Assembly: GCA_047967505.1 (NCBI GenBank)
Contig: CM106541.1
Strand: one strand, 5' to 3'
Length of the DNA: 64,000 bases
From: Dipteris shenzhenensis
Taxonomy: Eukaryota > Polypodiophyta > Polypodiopsida > Gleicheniales
Under the pieces are notes generated by a model, which did no database searches, was not told the DNA's origin, and was given only the letters and a program-made list of their open reading frames with translations. The stretch's first letter is position 1. Each line of letters begins with the position of its first letter. A program made the position numbers and the translations under genes. This document shows positions 55,888 to 64,000 of this stretch, one piece after another.

Positions 55888-57134
55888 TAGCTCCTGTTTC
55901 CCGTGGCCATTTTTTCCATGGTTTTACAAAGGAGGCCGTTGGTCCACTCCGTTTGTCCCATGGACGCTGGATGATAGATGCTAGAAGTGCGGTGATCAAT
56001 ACCCATGCGATCCATGAGCAACTCCACTGCTTCATTTAAGAATGGACTCCTATGGTCAGAAACTATTTCCATGGGTGTCTCAAACCTTGAGCAGATACGC
56101 TCCGTTTGTCCCATGGACGCTGGATGATAGATGCTAGAAGTGCGGTGATTAATACCCATGCGATCCATGAGCAACTCCACTGCTTCATTTAAGAATGGAC
56201 TCCCATAGTCAGATACTATTTCCATGGGTGTCCCAAACCTTGTGCAGATACGTTCAAATATGAAATTTGAAACTGCCTTACCATTTGCAGCGTGGAGGGC
56301 GATAGCTTCAGCCCACTTATTGACACTTTGAGTGGCTACCAGAAGATACTTCTTTTTGCGGGCAGTCACGGGTAGGGGCCCAACAAAATCTATTCCCCAC
56401 TTGTGAAACGGATGGATGGACATCACTGGGTGATGTTGCCTAGGACGCAAATCCTTCCTACCAAAGAATTGGCATGGTTCACAAGTTTTGCAATACATAG
56501 TGACATCCTTGAATAAGGTCGGCCAATAGTACCCAGCGTGTAAAATCTTCTTAGCTGTATAGTTACATGCATAGTGGCCTCCACAAAATCCATTATGATA
56601 ATGCTTCAATACCTTAGGTACTTCATCTGCATCAATGAACCGTCTTAGTATCCCATCCATGCCTTGACGGTACAACACCCCATCGAAGAGAGTGTAGCGC
56701 CTACTATCTCTGCGAATCTTCTTTCTCTCATAGCTAGTACTTTTTGGAGGAAAGGAGAAAGCGGCCAGAAATCTATAGATACCACCATACCATGGATCCC
56801 TAATATCTATGGCCGCTACAAGGGTTACATCGAGGCACTCCTCTAAATCAATCAAAGCATTCTTCAAGTTGGAACAACCCCCCTTTACAATTTTGAAAGA
56901 AAAATCGTATTCTTGTAGAACTGCCAACCATTTGGCCAATTGGCCCATGGGATTTGGTGATTGAAGAACCTGCTTTGCAAGACCATTGCTAGAGATTATA
57001 ATGAAGGACTTTTCAGCCACATAATGCTTAAATTTCTCAGTGCAGAACACCAAAGATAAGGCATGCTTGTCAGCTTCAGAGTAGCGTTGTTCAGCTTCAA
57101 GCAATTGTCGAGAAGCAAATCGGATGGGATACAT
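55887..57134 (-). CDS. Gypsy copy 2 RNase H end, H2C2 zinc and integrase core (intact ORF with internal duplication)
   Basis: 415-residue open frame. RNase H end: SEADKHALSLVFCTEKFKHY. Zinc module: HYHNGFCGGHYA with CKTCEPCQ. Integrase: WGIDFVGPLPVTA (first Asp), IVSDYGSPFLNEAVELLMDR (second Asp) and HPASMGQTE (Glu). A 51-residue segment covering the second Asp to the Glu region is then repeated in frame (SDHRSPFLNEAVELL through a second HPASMGQTE). The duplication disrupts the catalytic core spacing, so the enzyme is unlikely to work although the frame is open. Confidence 0.88.
   Translation of the reverse strand: MYPIRFASRQLLEAEQRYSEADKHALSLVFCTEKFKHYVAEKSFIIISSNGLAKQVLQSPNPMGQLAKWLAVLQEYDFSFKIVKGGCSNLKNALIDLEECLDVTLVAAIDIRDPWYGGIYRFLAAFSFPPKSTSYERKKIRRDSRRYTLFDGVLYRQGMDGILRRFIDADEVPKVLKHYHNGFCGGHYACNYTAKKILHAGYYWPTLFKDVTMYCKTCEPCQFFGRKDLRPRQHHPVMSIHPFHKWGIDFVGPLPVTARKKKYLLVATQSVNKWAEAIALHAANGKAVSNFIFERICTRFGTPMEIVSDYGSPFLNEAVELLMDRMGINHRTSSIYHPASMGQTERICSRFETPMEIVSDHRSPFLNEAVELLMDRMGIDHRTSSIYHPASMGQTEWTNGLLCKTMEKMATGNRS
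55948..56253. repeat. 153-bp in-frame tandem duplication in gypsy integrase
   Basis: The plus strand TCCGTTTGTCCCATGGACGC occurs at 55948 and 56101. Copies are 55948-56100 and 56101-56253 and differ at only a few bases. Confidence 0.9.
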
Positions 57135-57303
57135 GAATTGATCCTCTCCTTGCTGGAGAAGAATACCTGCCAGAGTGTGCTCACCAAACCCAGGATTGAT
57201 ATAGAAAGTCTTTAACCAATCAGGATTGCGTAGAATGGGTTCTGAAGCCAGAGCACTCTTGATTTGTACAAACCCATGATCACAATCCTCATCCCAAGAG
57301 AAA

Positions 57304-57807
57304 TCAACATAGCAATTTTATGGGTTGCGTCAAAGCAGCATATTGATCAATGAAGGGGCGATAGTATCTTGCTAGATTGACAAATGAGCGTACCTGACGT
57401 TTGGTTGTTGGCGGGGAGAGCTTGAGGATAGCTTCTACTTTCTCGGGGTAAGGCTTGACACCCTCGGATGAGACAATATGCCCCAGTAACCTCCCTTGAG
57501 TGGCTCCAATGGTGCATTTATCAGGGTTGAGGCTGCCATTTGCATCATTGATCCTTTGGAAGGCCAACCTAACCTTCATGACGTGCTCCTTATGTGCCAA
57601 GAATATACAGAATTCATCTAAAAACACCTTCAAGAAAACCTCCAAATAAGGAGCAAGTACCATCTGCATAAATCTTTGAAAGGTAGCAGGAGCATTGATG
57701 AGGCCAAATGGCATTACTTTGAATGCAAACGTTTTCCAGGGTGTGGCAAATGTGGTTTTAAGCACATCCTCCTCAACAATTCTGATTTGATAAAACCCGG
57801 AGTAACG
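57304..57807 (-). pseudogene. Gypsy copy 2 RT palm and thumb
   Basis: Reads YSGFYQIRIVEEDVLKTTFA, FGLINAPATFQRFMQMVLAP and EVFLKVFLDEFCIFLA, then NPDKCTIGATQGRLLGHIVS and RQVRSFVNLARYYRPF. The catalytic box is FLDE instead of YxDD, so one essential Asp is replaced and this RT should be inactive. The frame is cut at its N-terminal side by the LTR element at 57808. Confidence 0.88.
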
Positions 57808-58096
57808 TGTTGGTAAACTGAAAGGAAAGCATGGAGTGAACACAAACTCAGAATTCTTGCTAATGGAATGAAGAAAGATGAGGTCCTTAAGTAGGCACCT
57901 CTTACATGATCACTGACATCACTGATGACCTCTGAGCTCCACAATCATCTCCTCAATCTGCTCCTAGATTCTCTCAATCATCCTATGTGGCTTCTATCAC
58001 CACCTAACTGTGCTTATGGGCACCTAACTGTGCCTCTAGCACACACACATAGAAACCAAGGTGTGCATGAGGCATACACCTTGAGATATTCCAACA
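57808..58096 (-). mobile_element. 3' LTR of the nested element
   Basis: 289 bp; on the plus strand TGTTGGTAAACTGAAAGG to GAGATATTCCAACA. Confidence 0.93.
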
Positions 58097-58467
58097 AAAA
58101 TCCCCCTCAAGGGAATGCCTCAGGCTATGTCAAGGATACAGCTAGCACAAGGTGTCACATGCCATCTCATGGTGGTCATGGATCTATCAATGGCTAGGAT
58201 CTCAAGCTAGCAAGGGTTCCCATGGGTGTAAGGTAAACAAAAGGGATACAAAAGACCTTCCAATGGTTATCTCCCCTGCATGTACATGCACACAATGTCT
58301 GCAGGAGGTACCATGGAGAAAAAACACATACACATGGCCTATATCATATGGTGACCAGAGGTGTTTACAAAACACACAATAGTTTATTTCATTCATTTTG
58401 GAGGACTATCCAGGCTGAGTACCTTGACTTAACAAAAAGAGAGATCTGGAGCATACATGGAGATGAT

Positions 58468-58743
58468 TCAAAAAGCATAATCTTCAAAGGATGTCTCATC
58501 TTGTGGAGGCACATCAACTGAAAGTAGATTGGCATTTTCTGTCTTTGAAGTTGCTTCCTTTTTGGCAACCATTATCTTGGCTATCTTCAACAAGGAAGCC
58601 ATGTTGTCATTCTCTTCCTTTGTAGCATAACAAGACATTGCTTTATGTTTTGGCCTTTCACATATTTTGCATAATTCCTTTGTAGCATAACAAGACATTG
58701 CTTTATGTTTTGGCCTTTCACATATTTTGCATAAGCAAGCCAT
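58468..58743 (-). pseudogene. Gag-like fragment with duplicated CCHC zinc knuckle
   Basis: 91-residue frame. CKICERPKHKAMSC fits CX2CX4HX4C and occurs twice because a 60-bp segment is tandemly repeated (58618-58677 and 58678-58737). The tail is Lys/Glu-rich and ends DETSFEDYAF. It is probably what remains of a gag nucleocapsid. Confidence 0.65.
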
Positions 58744-59587
58744 GAGAGGGTCTAACCCAGGAATTGGGCAGTGTCTTCTCTCTTACAAGGCTAGAATAAC
58801 AACTGAAAAGCTTCAAAATATAAGCATTTAATGTAGCAAAGACTTGTGACTAAATTTCAATCAATGATGCTTTTACTTATATGCTTCACAGAGGTGGCTA
58901 AATGAAAGCTTTCCAATCAAATCCAAGTATAGCAACTTCAAAGAAAGTTGTAGCCATAGTTGTACTAATGCTTTTCAAAACTTCAAAACCTCAGAAATGC
59001 TAAAGTAGCATCTAATGTAGCATCACATTCACAACCTTGTCAAAACTGTCAAAAACAGAGGCGTGAACTTGGAGGGCTTGTATCTCACTCTCCAAAGCAA
59101 AGAAAAAGGGGCTTTCTGAAGCAAAAGAAAGCTCTTATACCAGAGAAGATCCACTGAGGAGGAGAGGCGCAATTCCGCGTTAGGTCGCCATAGCTAGCTT
59201 CTTCAAAGTCGACTGGTTTTTTTCTGTTTTCTCCTTGAATATGCAGCCATTGCTGCTCAGATTTCAACAGCAGCTTTCCCTCAGTGTCATCCAGCACGGG
59301 CTGAGAGGAAATTGCAGATAGATAGGTACACAGGCCAGAATTGCGCGAATTTTCGTCGATCAGTGTGAGTGTTGGCATTCCACGTATAGTCGAAATTTCA
59401 GAGAAAGCTTGCAGCTGGAAGTTCGCCCATATAAGAGGAGTTTGCAGCTCAGAGGGTTTGGGCAAAGGTCATTTGTAGGCAGAGAACAAAGCTCTCAAAG
59501 ATTTGGGGAAGAAGGAGGAAATGGAGAAGAAGAAGATGGAGAAGAAGAAGATGATGTGGCACAAATGGGCTCAAGGGGGATCAAAGG
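58744..59587 (-). other. Nested element interior, leader side
   Basis: Non-coding or unrecognised. A 126-residue minus-strand ORF (59465-59085) has no known domain. GAGAAGAAGAAGATGG purine repeats lie at about 59515-59560. Confidence 0.5.
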
Positions 59588-59599
59588 GCTCTGATACCA
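59588..59599 (-). other. Primer binding site of the nested element
   Basis: Minus strand TGGTATCAGAGC, directly adjoining the 5' LTR. Confidence 0.93.
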
Positions 59600-59888
59600 T
59601 GTTGGTAAACTGAAAGGAAAGCATGGAGTGAACACAAACTCAGAATTCTTGCTTATGGAATGAAGAAAGATGAGGTCCTTAAGTAGGCACCTCTTACATG
59701 ATCACTGACATCACTGATGACCTCTGAGCTCAACAATCATCTCCTCAATCTGCTCCTAGATTCTCTCAATCATCCTATGTGGCTTCTATCACCACCTAAC
59801 TGTGCTTATGGGCACCTAACTGTGCCTCTAGCACACACACATAGAAACCAAGGTGTGCGTGAGGCATATATCTTGAGATATCCCAACA
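59600..59888 (-). mobile_element. 5' LTR of the nested element
   Basis: 289 bp, the same length as its partner; ends GAGATATCCCAACA on the plus strand. Confidence 0.93.
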
Positions 59889-59893
59889 TAACC

Positions 59894-60385
59894 ATCACAG
59901 AAAGTATACATCTCATGAACACTTACCTTCTCAAGAATGAGGTCTTGAAAGGGTAGAGGATGATGGTCCCTCTTGGTGGCCGCATTGAGTTTCTTATAAT
60001 CGATGCAGAACCGCCACTTATTGTTTTTATTTGGGGTGACTGCCACTGGTGAAACCCATTCAGTATTGTGAACTGGAACAATAAACCCAGCTTCTACAAG
60101 TTTCTGCAACTCTGAGCGCAAAGCATCGGTCTGTAGGAGCCCTAATCTCCGATACTTCTGAGCCACTGGCTTTGCATCAAGCTTCAGCTTTATCTTATGC
60201 TCTATGGCAGTCACATGGCGAAGGTGGTGGTAGCTAGTTGCGAAGAGGTCAGGGAAATCTTTGAACATTTCTAGGAACTCATCTTTCTCACTTGGAGTGA
60301 GGTCTGGGGAAAGCATAGATTCAAGCTGTTGAGGACTAGCTGTTACCTTTTCTGCAGGTGGCGGGGTCGGAGACACCCCCATCAT
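59894..60385 (-). pseudogene. Gypsy copy 2 pre-RT linker and RT N-terminus
   Basis: Reads LTPSEKDEFLEMFKDFPDLF, EHKIKLKLDAKPVAQKYRRL, EAGFIVPVHNTEWVSPVAV and CIDYKKLNAATKRDHHPLPF, then VHEMYTFCDG, where the nested LTR element interrupts. It continues at 57807 as YSGFYQIRI. Confidence 0.88.
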
Positions 60386-60417
60386 GTAAACTTCCTCTTC
60401 TGAGAACTCCTCCCTCC

Positions 60418-61913
60418 CGTCTGATTATTCCATTGATTCAGACACCGAGGATGAGAGAGTATCACTGTCGTGCTCCTCTTCTTCTTTTGGTTCAGTGGCA
60501 CCTGGTTGCACTAGGATCTTCTCCTTTGAAGTGCCAAAAGACATGTGTCCTGTCTTTCCATCACTCTTTCTCAACCACGGTCTCCCGAGTATGGCTGGGT
60601 AACTCCTGCCTGTATCTTTAATGTCCACTACATACAAATTGACGGTGGTAGTCAACCCATTGACAGTGATGGGCAAATCCTCAATGACTCCCAGGGTGGC
60701 AAGTCGTTGACCATCTGCTACCTTGATTCGAGTGGAGGAACGCCTGGTGCATTTTAAATTCAATTTCTTCATGATACGGGGCACCATGATATTACATGCA
60801 GCTCCCCCATCAACACACACACTTTTGATACGGCAATTATCTATGATGACATCTACTGTATGCGGTGACGATCAACTTCTTCAGAGATAGAAGAAATCTC
60901 TCGTACCTTTTTCTTTTTCTTGCTCTTCCTTGTTGAGAGCCCTTGCTCCTCCCCCCCGTCTGATTATTCCATTGATTTAGACACCGAGGATGAGAGAGTA
61001 TCACTGTCTTGCTTCTCTTCTTCTTCTGGTTCAGTGGCACCTTGTTGCACTGAGATCTTCTCCTTTGAAGGGTCAAAAGACATGTATCCTGTCTTCCCAT
61101 CACTCTTTCTCAACCACGGTCTCCCGAGTATGGCTGGGTAACTCCTGCCTGTATCTTTAATGTCCACTTTATACAAATTGACGGTGGTAGTCAACCCATT
61201 GATAGTGATGGGCAAATCTTTAATGACTCCCAGGGTGGCAAGTCGTTGACATCTATTGTATGCGGTGACGATCAACTTCTTCAGAGATAGAAGAAATCTC
61301 TCGTACCTTTTCCTTTTTCTTGCTCTTCCTTGTTGAGAGCCCTTGCTCCTCCCCCCCGTCTGATTATTCCATTGATTCAGATACCGAGGATGAGAGAGTA
61401 TCACTGTCTTGCTCCTCTTCTTCTTCTGGTTCAGTGGCACCTTGTTGCACTCAGATCTTCTCCTTTGAAGGGTCAAAAGACATGTGTCCTGTCTTCCCAT
61501 CACTCTTTCTCAACCACGGTCTCCCGAGTATGGCTGGGTAACTCCTGCCTGTATCTTTAATGTCCACTTTATACACAATCCATTGATAGTGATGGGCAAA
61601 TCTTCAATGACTCCCAGGTGGCAAGTCATTGACCATCTGCTACCTTGATTTGAGTGGAGGAACGCCTCGTACATTTCAAATTCAATTTCTTCATGATACG
61701 GGGCACCATGATATTACATGCAGCTCCCCCATCAATACGGCAATTATCTATGATGACATCTACTGTATGCGGGTGACGATCAACCTCTTCAGAGATAGAA
61801 GAAATCTCTCGTACCTTTTCCTTTTTCTTGCTCTTCCTTGTTGAGAGTCCTTGCTGCAGCTCACGTCTCACATTAGGACTTAATGCTATTAGTTGAGGAA
61901 GCGTGATGCTCAA
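60418..61913 (-). pseudogene. Gypsy copy 2 protease region, partially triplicated
   Basis: The first unit (60820-60425) reads VDGGAACNIMVPRIMKKLNL, ATLGVIEDLPITVNG and SYPAILGRPWLRKS. Parts of this block recur at 61503-60964 and again at 61913-61560 (IDGGAACNIM). The plus-strand landmark CTGATTATTCCATTGAT is at 60420, 60960 and 61360, and GTTGAGAGCCCTTGCTCC precedes the last two. Units are joined out of order, so no continuous gag-pol remains. Confidence 0.8.
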
Positions 61914-63710
61914 AGACCGATGAGCAAGGTCCTAAACGACCGAATAGTCCTCTTGCCCCGAGCCGATGGAAAAATCCGAGGGCGACCACTTACTCTTGCG
62001 AGATCTTTTAGTCTTCTCTGTTGGTGGGTCTGCCATCTCAGCATACGAGGGCTCTGAGAAGGACACCTTCTTCCTGAGGCGGCCCGGTCCATGGTTTGCT
62101 CAACTTTTAGCTTCATGATGACCACAACCTTTGCATTCCTTACATTTAAATGATCACGCTCATTCATGGCTTGCGGCTTTGTTGGGGATTGAAGTAGAAG
62201 CTTCACGTGCCAAGAAATCAAGGAGAAGTGAGCTTTCTTGTTGCGTGATTGAAGGGATTTCTTGTTGCGTGATTGAAGTAGAAGCTTCACGTGCCAAGAA
62301 ATCAACAACTAGATTTTCAGCTCAAGGGATATGCTGAATTTTTATCTCTTTAAATTGTCGGCAAAGTTCCAATGCTTGTTGATGTCGTGGAACCAAGCCT
62401 TCGCTCCGCACCTTCCACCTTCCATTAACTTGTTCGCACACGAGTTAAGAATCTCCTTGCACCTCAAGTTGCTTGATGCGATGTTCTTGCGTCTTTTGTA
62501 GCCCAAAAATGAGTGCCGAGTACTCAGCTTAGTTGCAAGTACTTGCTGGTGCAGACTTGCTATAACAATATACCTCACCTCCTGGTGAAGTGAGCTTCGC
62601 ACCCATACTAGCAGCCTTGGTCGAAGGTTTGTATGCACCGTCAAATTAGAGGAGCCAAGATGTCATCATACCAAGACTAAAATCCGGACATCCCAAGTTT
62701 CTCGGTAGTCCAAGATAGGTAGAAGGAGGGGGTGGGGAGAATTCAATACTTGAGTAAGACGTTCAACATGAAATAAACTTGCAATCCTTTGTTGATAGTT
62801 TATCTTTAGACAAAAAAAAATTACAATTTGGAGCTCAAAATGAGACACAAAGGATTGATTAGGTACAAAGGGATTCCTTGGTCGAAACATTACCAATCAT
62901 AGCCGAGTCTCAGAAATCTTTGTAGTGAGATCGAGAAGAAATCATTCAAGACGAGCTTATCCACAGGAATTAATAAGCAGATACGCCAAATCTCTCGCCA
63001 AGCTTGGGGAACATCCCACCCTTTGAAGAATGTCACCCTTTTGATTATTTCCGATGTAGCAAGTAGCTCGATGACCGCACAATGAGTAGAATTGAAATCA
63101 AAGTCCTCCCAGTATCTCACTAGTTCTTTACCTTGAATCATCTGTGGTGTATCATCCCACCCGTCGTCTCCTTGTGCAATGCATTGTACAATCAGTTTTT
63201 AAAGATCGACATGAAGATCAAGAAAGAGATCTCGCCAATGGGTAGCCGTAATGATATAGTAAGTAGCTCGATCACTGCACAATGAGTAGAATTGAAATCA
63301 AAGTCCTCCCAGTGTATCACTAGTTCTTCACCTTGAATCATCCACAGTGTATCATCCCACCCGTCGTCTCCTTGAGTAATGCATTGTACAATCAGTTGTT
63401 GAAGATCGACATGAAGATCAAGAAAGAGATCTCGCCAATTGGTAGCCGTAATGAGCGGAGGACCAAGCACCAGATCCTTGAGCTCGTTGAGAAGTGACAT
63501 AAATATCTATCCTCCTCGTGCGGCGTGCGTCCAAGGAGTGAACTTGAAAAAGTTCAGAATCTGCGATCTAGTATGAGATATGAATAGAGCACATGAAATG
63601 AAGTACTTTTTCTTTTTACAAGAAGAGGAAACTCCCTAGGGTTAGAGAGTTACAGCTCATGAGATTTCACCATATAAGCAATATCATTACACTTTCATCA
63701 CTTTCTATTT
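61914..63710 (-). pseudogene. Retroelement-like module with an extra RNase H domain (copy 2)
   Basis: Counterpart of 28758-30527. On the minus strand 62690-62290 encodes the RNase H pieces (GGEVYCYSKS, EYSALIFGLQK, VQGDSQLVCEQV, RWKVRSEGLVP) with stops. Upstream 63500-62890 carries LVLGPPLITATNWRDLFLDL, WEDFDFNSTHCAVIELL and AWREIWRICLLIPVDKL. Part of this upstream block is duplicated (about 63060-63240 and 63255-63440). A small repeat with GAAGCTTCACGTGCCAAG occurs at 62190 and 62282. Confidence 0.6.
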
Positions 63711-63785
63711 GTTGGCCCATTGGTAAGTCTTCCTTTTGTGAATGGGGAGGTCTTGGGTTCAATTCCCACTCCTTAATAAAAAGAA
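63711..63785 (+). repeat. tRNA-like SINE head (copy 2)
   Basis: TTGGCCCATTGGTAAG and GGTCTTGGGTTCAATTCCC, then CTTAATAAAAAG and a GAGGA-rich tail to about 63845. It matches 30527-30600 and keeps a slightly better B box. Confidence 0.5.
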
Positions 63786-63845
63786 AAGAGAGGAGAGGAG
63801 AGGAGAGGAGAGGAGAAGGAGAAGGAGAAGGAGAAGAAGAAGATA

Positions 63846-64000
63846 GGGGCACGAGATCTTTTATAGAAGCTCGAAAAGTTTGTCCGCGACGGAAAGATGC
63901 GCCAGAAGACGCAGAAACTCAGAAAAACAATCGCGATCTGTCCGCGACGCAAATGCGCCAGAAGACGCAAGAACTCAGAAAAATAGTCGCAATCTGTCCG
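63846..64000. repeat. Short GC-rich direct repeat at right edge
   Basis: TCTGTCCGCGACGCAAATGC-type sequence with GCGCCAGAAGACGCA(A/G) and AACTCAGAAAAA occurs two to three times with a period of about 54 (63887, 63941 onward). The array continues past the window. Confidence 0.65.

Larger units (their letters stand above)
57803..59893 (-). mobile_element. 2.08-kb non-autonomous LTR element nested in gypsy RT
   Basis: 289-bp LTRs at 57808-58096 and 59600-59888. On the minus strand they begin TGTTGG and end CCAACA. Flanks are TAACG (57803-57807) and TAACC (59889-59893), a target duplication with one mismatch. The PBS (TGGTATCAGAGC on the minus strand) is at 59588-59599, and a polypurine GAGGGGGAT lies next to the 58096 end, so the element is on the minus strand. 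The interior of about 1.5 kb has only a zinc-knuckle fragment and no pol. Gypsy copy 1 shows the uninterrupted target. By eye the LTRs differ at about six positions. Confidence 0.92.
55361..61913 (-). mobile_element. Ty3/gypsy retrotransposon copy 2 (interrupted)
   Basis: Minus-strand order from 61.9 kb down is protease (multiplied), pre-RT linker, RT N-terminus, a nested LTR element, RT palm, RNase H, H2C2 zinc, integrase with C-terminal domain, PPT and 3' LTR. It is the same family as copy 1 and better preserved in integrase. The gag domain seen in copy 1 was not found here. Confidence 0.85.

Overview
This window looks like a piece of a large, retroelement-rich land-plant nuclear genome. 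The reasons are spliced genes with introns up to several kilobases, many nested and decayed Ty1/copia and Ty3/gypsy retrotransposons, abundant microsatellites and no operon structure. The LRR-ROC-COR gene at the left edge and the heavy intronic transposon load suggest a non-flowering vascular plant such as a fern or gymnosperm. That placement is inference.

Only two host genes can be supported. (1) On the minus strand, 4324 down to beyond position 1, three exons encode a leucine-rich-repeat + ROC GTPase + COR protein. One intron splits the P-loop codons. The protein continues past the left edge. (2) On the plus strand, about 41754 to beyond 54245, eleven exons encode the N-terminal half of a SAC-domain phosphoinositide phosphatase of the plant SAC6/SAC7(RHD4)/SAC8 type. 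Its splice sites can be read base by base, and the 11 exons join in frame to 329 codons. It contains one apparent U12-type AT-AC intron, one GC-AG intron and a 7.6-kb intron holding a young LTR element. The catalytic half is not visible before 64000.

Layout. 4.3-13.4 kb: non-coding, with several tandem duplications, a decayed minus-strand gene-like fragment at 9.6-10.8 kb and a 166-bp foldback. 13.4-16.6 kb: a short LTR with primer binding site, then microsatellites and a CT-rich minisatellite. 16.6-19.8 kb: minus-strand copia with LTR, PBS, gag, protease and integrase but no RT. 20.5-23.2 kb: plus-strand LINE-like remnant cut off by a copia LTR. 23.2-24.8 kb: copia RT/RNase H and 3' LTR, joined at 24.8 kb to a minus-strand gypsy (24.8-28.7 kb). 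28.9-30.9 kb: a module with an extra RNase H domain and a tRNA-like SINE head. 31-40.5 kb: non-coding, with tandem repeats, including an array whose units carry a hairpin. 41.7-54.2 kb: the SAC gene. 48577-53220: an intact-ended, gag-only LTR element with a perfect 5-bp target duplication. 54.4-64 kb: a second minus-strand gypsy with 3' LTR, PPT, integrase, RNase H and RT. It is interrupted by a 2.08-kb LTR element and followed by the same RNase H/SINE-head module.

Nothing was computed. Homology calls rest on motifs read by eye, and LTR mismatch counts are manual.
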